Assembly: GCA_013397845.1 (NCBI GenBank)
Contig: VZTG01005243.1
Location: forward strand, 322,244 to 386,243
Direction of reading: 5' to 3'
Length of the DNA stretch: 64,000 bases
DNA from: Melanocharis versteri
Lineage: Eukaryota > Chordata > Aves > Passeriformes > Melanocharitidae
Positions 14,406 to 25,360 of this stretch are shown here, piece by piece. The translations under genes were made by a program, and so were the position numbers. The notes under the pieces were generated by a model. It was not told the origin of the DNA. It was given only the letters and a program-made list of their open reading frames with translations, and did not search any database. Each line of letters opens with the position of its first letter. The first letter of the stretch is position 1.

Positions 14406-17400
14406 TGGCACAGAGGCAGACACCATCTAAGGCTGACATTCTAAACTAAAACTCATTCTGCTAATTTGACACTTCTTAGAACTCTTTCAGAAATCAGCTG
14501 TTACTTCCTTGAATTATTTTAGAAGTTGGAGCATTGAGTGATAATGTGCTTCCACGCCCTCCTCCTAACATGGATATGCTATTTTTTTGGATGAGTCAGG
14601 GTATGGGGTGACCTTGGAGGACAATACTTATGCCAGGGAGATCAGGTAAACCACCATCACCACCCAGGAGAGAGGACAGCTGTGTCACCACCCAGCAATC
14701 ACAGTGAAATGACTTATCACACTGTAACCTCCTTGAAGGAACACAGCTGTCTGGGTGGGCAGGGTGTGAAGCCAGGCTGAGACACAGAAATGCCACACAC
14801 CATCCCTGAAGCCTGACCCAGCACGCTGCACGTGAATGGAACTGTGCAAGACCAGAGAAAATACAAAGGATTCTGTGATTACTACTTCAGAGGGAATTTT
14901 TCTCTCTCATTCGATGTATTTTAAGGATTTTTTAAAATGCCTTGATCTGTTTCCCTACATCCGTTCACATCTAATCTAGCATGAAACACAATCCAGGCAG
15001 TCCTGGCTGCAAGTCTTCCCCTGCAAAGTTTCCAGCATCTTAGTGATGAAGAATGGTGTCAGCTTTGTTTCAGGTTTCACATTTTTTTCACTGGGATGAA
15101 TTTTCTGCAGCAAAACTATTTGCTTAGCACCGAGCCAACTGCGAGTGCCAAGGCAGAGCTGCCCTGTGCCATATCCACATATAGAGGGTCAGGTTCCCTT
15201 CTGCCTGAAACCCGAGAAGGGCAATTCATCCACTCTGCATCTCCTTGATCCAGGAGATGATCTCACGGTTTAGGCTGATGTCAGCCTCCAGGCATGCCCA
15301 ACTGTCCCCCTACCCTGAGTTTTGTCGATCCTGGCTCCTTTCCACGCCTGCCTGCCTCCCTAGCAGGGATTTCTACAGGAGTGCACAGCTGTAAGGGAGA
15401 CTCCACGGGCAGGCACCGGGGTCCCTCCAGGCATCCAGACGAGCCCGAAAGATGTACGGGGGCAATGATGAAGCAAATCCATGCATTGTGCCAACAAACA
15501 TACTCTTGGAAGGGCCCTACCCTGACGCCACTGACATCAACATCATTAATGGTACCACCGGGTATCCCACCCTAGCTGGTGGCTGCGTGTCTGAGCCCCC
15601 TGAGCCATCCTTGGGGATGCAGGGCCCCGCTGAGGAGCAGGTTTGTGGGATGCCCTGGATTTGCAGTTGGCAGGGCTTGGAGCATGGCAGCACGGGGAGA
15701 GCAGAGTCAGCCTTCTGTCACCCCAACGCAACTGCAGTGGCGTGAGCAAGCCAGGTTTTAACAAGTAAATCTACATAAAAGCTTTCTCAGAGAGTGATTA
15801 CTTAATATAACAACCAGCTGTCTCTTCAATTCTTGCTGAGGCAGCGGATCTTCTCACCATTATTCACAGAGGAGAAAAAACAGGGAAAAAAATAAAAAAG
15901 CAGCAAGCCTGTTTTGTCTATAGAGTAAGCAAAGCACCAGAGAAGTTATGATACCTGACAGACAGAGATGTCAAGGGCTTGTTTTTTGTTTTTCTTTTCC
16001 TAAACATCTATCCGTTTCTTGACAGAAAAAAAGAGCTCTTACTGCTGGAGTGCAAAGAGGTAATTAGTCATTAACCCCTTAAAGGTCAATCGCACAGATT
16101 TTTGTGCATCAGCTACACAATCTAATTACCATCACTTTTATGTTAGCACTTATCAATGCAGGATCTGAGTGTCTCCTCTTTAGTTCAGCTGGCCCTGTAC
16201 TCTGCTGTGTAAACTTGGAGAGAAAAACAATTACCACAGGAGAACATCAGTGGGCACCAGCAGAGCCTCCAGACTGGGAAACTGGAGTATGGGACCACCC
16301 AGGCCTGCAAGGGCTGTGTTTTTTGACCCAAAGACAGCCATGGCTTGAATAGATGGGTCTGTCCCACAGAGTCATTCAGGAACGTTCATCTGAATTAATT
16401 AAATGCCTGAATTTATGTTAGGGCACATTAAACTTCTGCATGGCCAATTTTATTCAGAATTAATGCAGCCTTTGATTCTGAGTTAAATTGCACAGAAGAG
16501 TTTAATAAGAGGTAACTAATGGGTTTCAGAACTAAATTTGGATTCGTCTTCCTGGAGGCTATCGGGTCAGCTCCAGAGGGATGGGGCATAACAGAGATAA
16601 GAATCTAGGACAGAGAGGTTTTACAGGGAGTTTGTCAGTGGGCTGCTGAAAAGGAGCAAAGAGGTTCAATTTTTTAATTACCCCTGCAGCCTTCATGTAA
16701 ATCTTGGAAAAGGGTGATTCTTCCACATTTGTTATCTTTAACATGAGGAACAGCACTGCCTCCTGGCATGGAGCAAGGGGCCCCTTTGACCATCATCTGA
16801 TTTATGGGAGAGCAGGAGCTCCCACACTTCCACCCACATTAGGAAAACTTTTCATTGCTGTTTTTTATTTAGTTTCACTTTGGGTATAGCCCTGACCTCC
16901 CAGGCTTTGCAGGAGGACACCTCCCCTCCTCTCTCCCTGCTCTTTATCCCAGCAGCAGCTCCTGGCTGTAGGTGCACGCATGTAAGGAGTGAGGCAGTGC
17001 CTGGGCATGAATCACTGCCTGAACATCCTGTCTCCAGAGGAAACGAGGATGGAAAGCACTGGCAGAAATTTAGCTGACCTGCTGGGAACAGTTCACTCTG
17101 CTTAGCAGGAAAAACAGCCTCAGAGCTTGGTGGATTTGATGGATTTGATTTGTAATAAGGAATTTAATGGTGCCTCTTCCAGAGGATCTAGGATAGTAAA
17201 GAGGAGGGGGACAAGGTAAGAGATGCCTAAATAGTTTAGAAAGTATTTTTAAAATCCCTGTTCAGCAGAAACTAGCTAAAGCAGAGTATGATTTGCTAGC
17301 TAGACAGTATTGCTTAACAAGACACGTGTGCACATTACTGCCATTAAGCAATCAATAAACCTGGGTGCAGGGCTACACACAGTTTACTGTTTTGCTCTGA

Positions 17401-20400
17401 CTCAGCACTGAGTCTGAACGACTGAGTAGGAATCACCCAGGCAGCAGAGGATTTCTTGTGATAAATAGTGGTGTAGACAAGGAAAAAAAACCCCCAAACC
17501 GACCTCACAAGCAAATCAGGCACACTTTTCTTTATCTGACTTACAAGCATTTTTTTTCCTCTTTAACTAGAACCTCAGACTGCTGCTTCTCTGCAGTCCA
17601 GCTCTCCACACTGTGCACTTCCTTCAGGAACCTGTCTAGCAGATGATTACTCTTTCAGCGTGTTCACACCTGCACAATTACCATAAGTGGAAGAAATTTC
17701 CTCTATTCTACAACAAACAATGGAATGGATTGCATTTCTCTTTCTGCTCAAAACCAGAACACAGCTGCTTTCAGAGCAGGTTATGAAACTCCTCACACAT
17801 CAGTCAGAAAAAGGCTGTGTCACACAAAGGTGGACTGTGTGCTGTTGTTCCCAAAGGCCTGTTAATGGAGCTGTGACAGTCCAGTTCTAGAGATTCCATT
17901 TTCTTCCTCAAACAGATTCTAAGCCATTCTAAGCATGTTTTCCACATGTCTTAATGTGCTAATTGAAGATATTAAGAAAACTTCCCTCTTGATGTGGTAC
18001 CAAACTCAGGTGCCCAGTGGGACCCTCACCCTGCTCTGAAGCATCGCTCCGCACAGATTTCAGAACCTCCTCACCAATTTCACTGGAACTAATTACTGTC
18101 TGAAATTAGGCACACGCTTAAATGCTTTGTCAGGCTCAGGCTCCTGGGTTAACTGCAGACTCAGTCTCTCCCAGCACACCACTCGACAGTGAGCTCCTTC
18201 CCACTCTGTCCCCACCCCTCCGAGTCTCCAGGGAATGTTGCCATGGATTTCCACGGGACACAAGAGTCCATATTGGAAGAACCCTGTTAAGGTTGCTAGG
18301 CGTAAATATTGACTTAACGGCTCTTCCGCCTTTTTTCTTTTTTAAGAACAGATTTGTTGGCCATGGCTGGAAAAATAGAATTATGGAGTATGCATGATTC
18401 ACTCTGGCACTCACACAAACATGCAGATCAGTTGGCTGGCAGCTCAGCTCCTCTGTTCGCAGAATATCGCTCCTAAAATGTGTCATTTTGTTTTGGCAGC
18501 AAGAGCGTCCAAGCCCACAGACAGAGATAAAATCTCCCACCTTCCATGTACTTCACATGGGAGTCACTGACCTCGCTCCGCACAGAATATTGGATTAATA
18601 CTCCCAACAGCTTTTTAGTTCAGATACACAGGAGGACTGACGGAAATTTTGGGTTCACACTAAGAGCCTGGCCTAGAAACCTCCCCTCTCACACCACTCT
18701 CGTGGGTCTGCCGCCACAAGAGAGAACAGGACAGTAACTGCAGGTAAAACTGCTTATTTGAAAGTCTTTTCAATAAGGGCTGTTTCACAGCCAATAAATA
18801 CTGAGACAGACAGTAACTCTTGTGACAGAAAGAAAGTAGCAGAGTTTAGAGGGGACCCAAAGCTTTTGATCGCTGGATTCATGTTTTCATCACCGGTATT
18901 CCATACTCAGGCTTTTAATCCTGAATGCAAAAAATGCTCCTCGAAACATTACTTCAACACACAGCATCATTCAAACTCTCTCCTATATTGATTCTGCCAG
19001 ATCTGGATGATTTGCCAGGACTGGCAGGGGGATGAATCTTCACCAGAGATGCCTGAGGGTACAAAGTATATGGGACACTGTGAGCATTGATCCTGGACAT
19101 GCCAGCCCAATCTCTGACTGCTCCTAAAAACCTGCTCACAGCACACAGGGGCATGAGCAGCTCACCTGAGAGCTGGCAGAGAATGCAGGGAGTATATCCA
19201 GGATTTCCTACCAGACCTCAATTTGATATATAACTGGGGGAACCCAAGAAGAGTTGTTGCATTTCACAGCACTTGGCAGAGCTCTGCCAGAAAGCACAGA
19301 GCCTGTCAGGAGGAAAACAAAATTCTAATGATTGAAGATAGGGGGAGAAAATCCAGTGTAAGTCAAGAGATCCTTCTCTGAAGGATCTCAAGGAGTTTGC
19401 CTGCATTTTAGCTAGGCAGGGTGTCTTTGGGACTTTTATCCCACCAGAGTTTAAGCACCCTCAAAAGACATAATGCAAAACCAGACAGGGAGACTAGGAT
19501 CAACACATGCACATTTCTATTTGCTTTGCATCCACATGTGCAGATTTCTATTTGCTTTGCCTCCATCCTCTGTGCCCCTACACCTTCCCCTCAGGGAACA
19601 GGGACCAACTGCTCCTGCCAGGCATCCTCTGTGCACATCCTCCAGTGCATGGTACATTAAGGCTGTGGCACCTCACAGCTCTGCAGGGAAGCCCAGGGCT
19701 CTGGGGTCCCACCCATTCATTAGACAGCACAAGAACTAGCCATTCCCACTCAGTGTTAAGCCACAAGAAACAAAAGCAAGGGCACTTAGATGGAGTTCAG
19801 CAACAGCTGCTCAGGATCCATTCTACCACTCTCAAATCTATTTTTACTGACAGCTTTTGAGGCAGAGAATTCATTGAACAGAGAAACAGGTTGATATCCC
19901 TTCTCCTCAACTGTAGGCAGAATCTAGTTTGTTATTTTCTAATCGTTTCCTTGGTGGCACATACAAATTCAATACTGCATCTGCAAGCAAGGATGTCTAT
20001 TTTCAGAATAAAGACAATGACAGGCAAAGTTTGTATTAGCAACAGCTAAGTAGAAGACACCAGGAGATAGAAAAGGGATATTCTCTTTTAAGCTCCTAAT
20101 GTGCAAAGGACAAGAGATTGAGTTGATCTAATTGCATGAAATTAAGGAATTTTCTGCCCACTCACTCTCCTGCCCTTGCAGCTGGAATAGCACAGCCCAG
20201 GTGCTGCTTCCTGGTTTCCCAGGAAATTGTTTGCAGGGATCAGAAACGTTTCACAATGCAGAAGCAAGAAATAACCGAAATGATTTCTCTGCTCCACCAG
20301 CTCAGGGTCAAGGCTGATACAAGACAATATTTGCTGCATGTGGATATTGCCGCTTTTACACCCCACACGAGTACCAGGAGACAAACCCATCAACATAAAG

Positions 20401-21571
20401 ACTTTTGAGCTGTGGTCATTGGCCATTATTGCCTGGTTACAGAGAGGGCAGTGGTTGAGTTCTATGGTAGGCTCTCAATAATGATACACAGCAAGACAAC
20501 ACGCTGCATTTATCACTGAGTTCGCATTGTACTGACCCAAGGTGGGCCCAGCAATAGGAAGGCACTGCTACAAATAGTTGTAGCTGTTTGGAGCCCCATG
20601 TATGTCTCTCTGCTGAAAGGGATCCTCTCTGCCTACTGAGACGTCTGAATTTGCCCTTGAGCCAACTCCTTTGACTTAGGCTGTCTGAGCACTTCATCCA
20701 GTTAGTTTTTAGGATCCATTTTGTCACACAGTGCCCAGATGATCAGCCATCAGCTCTGACATGACCAACCATGAAGGGCAAGAAGCCCTACTTGGGACAG
20801 AAGCGCAGCAGGAATCAATGTGTCCCAGTCCAATGCAGAGTAGTTCTGTATAACTCTGCTAGCTTTAACTCAATGAGAAGAAAAGGCACTTTTAGACATT
20901 TAAAGCACACTACAAGAACCAATTCTAAAGTAACCAATCTCTTGCCATTTTCCAGAATGAAAGTTAAGGGTGATAAGTTCAGATCCCAATATCTCAAGTC
21001 AGGTGAGATGAATCCCACCTTCAGGGCATAAGATGAGGAAGAGGTAAGGATCAAGCCTCTAATAGCTACAATGAATTCATAGCGATTGTGAAATGGCTTT
21101 TTCTTATCCATGTATTCCAGCCAAAGTAAGGAAAAAACACATCCCCTTTCCAGAAGCACAGAGGTACCACTCATCGGCATGGCACAGGTTAACACCATCT
21201 CCTATGACAATCCATAGTATGTCATCATTTTAGAGCAATTAGCAAACAGACTGTTTTAAGCATTTAAAAATTATAACCCTGCTCCTGCTCTCCTCAAAGC
21301 CTGTGACACAACTGCTGACATTCTTAGTGGATAAGGTCTTTTTACGGCATCGTAGACTTACTCCAGCCTAACTCCTCTTTTTTCCCAGTTTGCAGTTATC
21401 TGGTTGCATTAATATGAAAGAAAAGCAGAGCATTTCCTGAAACATCTTCACCACCATTTAAACTTGGGTGATCTTGTCTGCCTGTGATGGGTTGAACAAC
21501 TTGCCAGTCACATTGTCAATCACTGTTCCTTAGATGCGAGAGTCTAACTGAAGCAAAGAGGCAGAAATGAA
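14406..21571. other. Intronic sequence, no gene recognised
   Basis: No exon or RNA gene was recognised. The 16050-16170 and 16380-16540 stretches are rich in TAATTA-type motifs (AGGTAATTAGTCATTAA, GAATTAATTAAATG). A tandem duplication sits at 19503-19564. The 15294-15745 frames (93 and 97 codons) overlap in different frames and show no domain. Confidence 0.55.
19503..19564 (+). repeat. Two-copy tandem duplication, unit about 30 bases
   Basis: Two adjacent copies share ATTTCTATTTGCTTTGC, with flanks ACATGCAC and ACATGTGCAG, and end in ATCC and CTCC. The units are about 29 and 31 bases and differ at a few positions, so this is a small, not very recent local duplication. Confidence 0.85.
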
Positions 21572-21580
21572 GGTACTCAC
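21572..21580 (-). promoter_or_regulatory. 5' splice donor after CAMK1D exon 2
   Basis: On the minus strand the exon ends ...CTGAGGAA and is followed by GTGAGTACC, close to the GTRAGT donor consensus. The split AA|G Lys codon leads naturally into the IKHENI segment expected to start exon 3 in this family; that exon was not found in the window. Confidence 0.9.
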
Positions 21581-21712
21581 TTCCTCAGCACTGCGATTTC
21601 ATTCTCTATGCTGCTTTCCTTTCCCTTCAGTGCCTTCTTGGGAATGCATTTGACTGCAAAGAGTTTCCCACTCGCTCTCTCTTCAGCCAAAACAACTTCG
21701 GAGAATGCACCC
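21581..21712 (-). CDS. CAMK1D: CAMK1D exon 2 (CaM kinase ID, ATP-binding lobe), internal coding exon
   Basis: Read on the minus strand, this 132-base exon begins with one base finishing a Thr codon, continues with 43 codons starting GAFSEVVLAEE, and ends with two bases (AA) of a Lys codon. It carries the second half of the glycine-rich loop (G-A-F-S-E-V), the AVK strand whose lysine is the expected ATP-anchoring residue (Lys52 in human numbering, from memory), and helix C ending ENEIAVLR. Flanking splice sites are good: a pyrimidine-rich tract and CAG acceptor at 21713-21715, and a GTGAGT donor at 21575-21580. CaM kinase I delta is a cytosolic/nuclear Ser/Thr kinase activated by Ca2+/calmodulin and CaMKK. 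The KKALKGKESS segment fits CAMK1D better than CAMK1, CAMK1G or PNCK as I remember them. Against remembered human CAMK1D I see two conservative changes (K43R, T45S). The exon alone is not the whole gene: the N-terminus and the rest of the kinase domain lie outside the window. Confidence 0.95.
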
Positions 21713-21733
21713 CTGAAAAAAGAGAAGAAAAAC
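21713..21733 (-). promoter_or_regulatory. 3' splice acceptor and polypyrimidine tract of CAMK1D exon 2
   Basis: On the minus strand the bases just before the exon are almost all pyrimidines (a run of T and C from about 21733 down to 21716) and end in CAG at 21715-21713. This is a strong acceptor and fixes the exon start at 21712, with one base completing the codon carried over from exon 1. Confidence 0.9.
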
Positions 21734-22798
21734 CCTGGTTTAAAGTGGTGATTTTTCTTTGAAAGCTGTTAACTGAAACACATATAGAATATAGTTCTGG
21801 TGTCCTTTGGAAGCTGCTCTTGTTAAACACAGGAATGACATTACAAACATCTTTCTTTGCCTTTACAAACATATGGAGACATTCACACTCATGCAAAACA
21901 TTAAAAGCTTACCAAACACAACAATCTCAATAAAGAACCACTGTCCAGCAGAGATATGAGCAAAGCCTGAAAATGAGAAAGTACCATTTCTGCACACAGG
22001 GGCATGGACCATAGTCTGGCTGCTGACTTGGTGGATGGTGTACTTTCCCCCTTTCTGAGATTCTTGGAGGTTTAATTCACAAAACAGCACGAAGTCCCCA
22101 GGACTAAGTGCCAGGAGTGCTCCCAGTTCCTCAGTCACCACAAGAGGTCAGGGCCCCCGCTCTTGTCCTCCCAGAGCTTCTCCTCACTGTTGGATCAACC
22201 CTGACTCAGACTGCGTCAGAATTTCTCTATGTGTACAGTTATTCCACAACACAAGCTGATGTGTGTAACCACTAAAGCCAAAGAATTGGATTAAATCACA
22301 AGTTTAGATGTTGGCCTTAGGAGCAGCCTCCCTATGGTTACCCTAGAGAGGGTTACACAAATAAAGAAACATCATCACAGCAGCCAGTCACTAATTGCCA
22401 AGAGTGGGCAGTGCCTCTCCTTCATTAGGTTATTTCATAACAGTGTATTATTTCTTGCACTGTCAGTGCTTCCTCCCAAGCCTCTGGACCTGACCAAGAA
22501 GAGGCCAGGAAAATGTTACAGTCAGTGCTAAACACATACGTTTTCGGTTCCCAGAGTTTTTTGAGCGTTTGAGCATCACTCAGACACTGCTACTCTGGAC
22601 AGATCTTGCTGTGGTAGATTAGGATTATCCTTATATTCTGGAATTTACTGGTTAGCAGCAAGGTACTGGGCAAGAGAGAGCGTTGACCTCATGAGGAAGA
22701 GAAAATCATTGTTCCTATTCACCAACACCTCCTCCTGAACCACCCGCTTTGTCCAAGAGAGATCAGATCCAAGGACTTGTCTAACCCAATGACAACTG
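21734..22798. other. Intron 1 sequence next to exon 2, no gene recognised
   Basis: Unique-looking intronic DNA upstream of the exon in gene orientation. The overlapping minus frames (21627-21896, 21863-22141) owe part of their length to the exon itself or to chance. Nothing else was identified. Confidence 0.5.
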
Positions 22799-22915
22799 AA
22801 GGACCAGGCTGAGTAACCTGGTCTAGTGGAAGGTGTCCCTTGCCCATGGCAGGGGTTTGGAACTATACGATCTTTAAAGTTTCTGCCAACCCAAACCATT
22901 CTTTGATTCTATGAT
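22799..22915 (+). mobile_element. CR1 LINE 3' tail fragment, plus strand
   Basis: The sequence contains AACCTGGTCTAGTGGAAGGT, GTCCCTTGCCCATGGCAGGG, GGTTTGGAACTATACGATCT, TTTAAAGTTTCTGCCAACCC and a terminal GATTCTATGATCC. This is the well-known CR1 3' end. Only about 115 bases remain, so the copy is heavily 5'-truncated. Confidence 0.92.
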
Positions 22916-23928
22916 CCACCAGCTGAAGGTTTGTGTTTTATTTATAAGAAATAAAAATTGTCTTTCCTTTACTATTTGCCCTCATCAGCAGATTATTCTG
23001 CTCTCCTACATAGCTCACTCTGATAAATGCTCAGGAGGGTGCTGAGCAAACCCAACCACGCTCCAGCCCGCTCTTAAAAGGTGAATGTTTGTTTGGTCAC
23101 AGCCTCATTTGTCTACCACCAACTTTCTCTGGCTTTCATTCCCCACAACTGCTGCTTATCTAGATGTTTGTGGATAAACAAAATAATTTCCTTTCCTGGG
23201 CAGGCTCCCCCTTTTTAAGTCATGCACTTGGGTGACACAACCAGGCAGCTGTGACCTCACCAACAGCTCCCGAGTTGCAAAACAGCCACATGAATCACTA
23301 AGTGCATAAGCAAAAGGAAGAGGCTGCTGCTCTGGAAACAAAGTACCTGTTTATCCAGAAATGCTTTTGCAGCCAGGAGATAGGGAAATAGTGATAGGAA
23401 GTTTAGGAATGGATGAAAAAAGACTTTAGCATGATGTTATACAGCAGATGTTTTGACAGCTTGTCTACATGGGGCAGTGATCCTCCGAACCAAGAACATT
23501 TTGCTTCATTTTTACTAAAAAGGAAAGACTATTGCTCCATTTATGCCACTTGGAGTAGCAGAATGATCCACTGTTTTCTGTTTTGTGTATAATCCACCAC
23601 AGCATGTCAGAGTACCACGGGCTCCAATTTAGGGTCCACACAACTGATCCAAATGGCTTGCCCAAATAAGCCAAAATGTTTTTAATTGTGCTCTTTGCTT
23701 TCCTGCTATTGACAGCTCTAGCCACTCAATTTACCAAATAAGGTTTTCATCCTGACCCTCATAGTCAGGACAGCCAGACCAGAACTGCAATAAAACCCTT
23801 TTCCTGGAAAGCCCTAAGACCTCTCGCTGCTTACCAGCTTTGGTTGCAGACCAGAGTGCTCAGAAACTCACAGGGCTGCTCCCAGCTGTATTTCATGAGC
23901 CCCTTAAGTCCCATCTGCTTAAGCTTTC

Positions 23929-23990
23929 AACACTGCACCTTGCTCCAGCTGTGTCTTGAGCAAGCTCCTTGCCTTTAGTTAAATGCTGTT
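23929..23990 (+). mobile_element. Possible MIR SINE core fragment
   Basis: The segment CAACACTGCACCTTGCTCC, AGCTGTGTCTTGAGCAAGC, TCCTTGCCTTTAGTTAAATG follows the order of the MIR core (CTGCCACTTACTAGC, TGTGTGACCTTGGGCAAG, TTACTTAACCTC) with many substitutions. The match is short and could be chance. Confidence 0.35.
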
Positions 23991-25347
23991 AGAAGCTGCA
24001 ATATTTGCACCAGTCGTTTACTGATCACACAGCTCTCCCAGTGTTTACGGTATTATAAAAATGCAGGGAGCTCCCATCCCAATCTGCATTTCATTGCTGA
24101 TCTCAGCAATGGAAATAGTGGAAATCCCTTTATTTGCCCTCTACACAACATAGCCAGCTTTGTGAAGCACCTCTATTTCAGCTGGCTCCATCATTTTGCT
24201 GGATTTCTTCCTTCACTTACTAGGACAGACATGGTTTCACTGGTTGGAAAGAGCCTCTGTGAATTTAAATGAATTTTTTTGGTAGAGCTCTGCAATACTC
24301 ACGAAACCCAATTCCCTATCTCCTCAACAACCCTTCTCATTATAGCATGAAATAACCTGAAGCTCAGCTGAAGTGTTTGGTCCCATGTCAACCCTGGGCA
24401 TGGACAGGGTCCTTTTTTACATTGATTTTTATATGAGGCCATGGCATGAAATTGCTGATGCTGGGAAGAGTTCCCGGGCAATGGGAGGGGGAGAGCCGGG
24501 GTGGATCTGCTGGGAAGGCAGCAGGGACATGTGAGGAGGCAGAGCTGAGGCAGTTTGCATATCCTGTGCACCAGATACGCTCCTGTGCTCACAGAGCAAG
24601 AGAGGGGGCAAAGCAACAAGACAACGCACAAGAGAAAGAGAAGTGAAGTGCTGCAAGGAAAGAGAAGGAAGGGAACAAATGCAGATAGGGATCAGAGCAT
24701 TAAACAGAGACTCAGCAATATGGGGCAAGAAGAAAGAAAGGGTTGGAGGGAGCACCAGCAAGGGAGAGCACCAGCAAATATACTCCTGGAGTCTGCTAGA
24801 GTCAGGGAAGAGTAAAAAATAATCTTAAATAGATGGGCAAGCAATTATCATAATTTCAAACATGCAGCTCAATTCATCCACCCTTAATGACACAGTCCAG
24901 CCTCCATTAAAGCCCCCTTGACTCAGGCATGAATAGGTAAACACTAGACAGCAAGTCAGAAAGACAAGGCTGCTCACTCTCTTGCTAACAGCAATATATC
25001 TTACAGCAAATCCCCACCCTCTCAAAACAGTTACCCAGAACTACTAGCTTAGCAGGCTTGCTAAAGATTTTTTTTTCCTAAAAAGGAACTAATATTGCCT
25101 TTAAAATGATGATATTAATGAAGAAAGCAATTTATCTCTAAGAATTAATTACAATTCTTTATTGAGGTTTAAAATGTAATTGTGTACGAAGTTTTAGAAA
25201 GAAGTTTGGAGTAGGAAAATACTGCATTTTACTCCATGAACATGACAAGACTTTTATGAAAAGGCCATGGCTTCCATTAAGCATTATCAAGCAGTGTTGT
25301 ATGATAAAAAGGAAAAAAACTAAATATCACACTGGGATATAGATTGA

Positions 25348-25360
25348 TTTTTTTTTTTTT
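25348..25360 (+). repeat. Poly-T tract (T13)
   Basis: An uninterrupted run of 13 T follows AGATTGA and precedes AATTGGG. In gene orientation it is a poly-A run. No element body is recognised next to it. Confidence 0.8.

Larger units (their letters stand above)
1..21580 (-). other. CAMK1D intron 2 (5' part, continues past the window edge)
   Basis: Everything below the exon 2 donor is transcribed as intron on the minus strand. I looked for the reverse complement of the next expected exon (encoding IKHENIVALEDIYES-like sequence) and did not see it, so intron 2 exceeds 21.5 kb here. Large introns at this position fit the very long CAMK1D gene of other vertebrates. Confidence 0.85.

Noticed and set aside
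1..21580. Search for CAMK1D exon 3 on the minus strand
   Set aside because: No segment encoding the expected IKHENIVALEDIYES-like sequence with splice sites was found.
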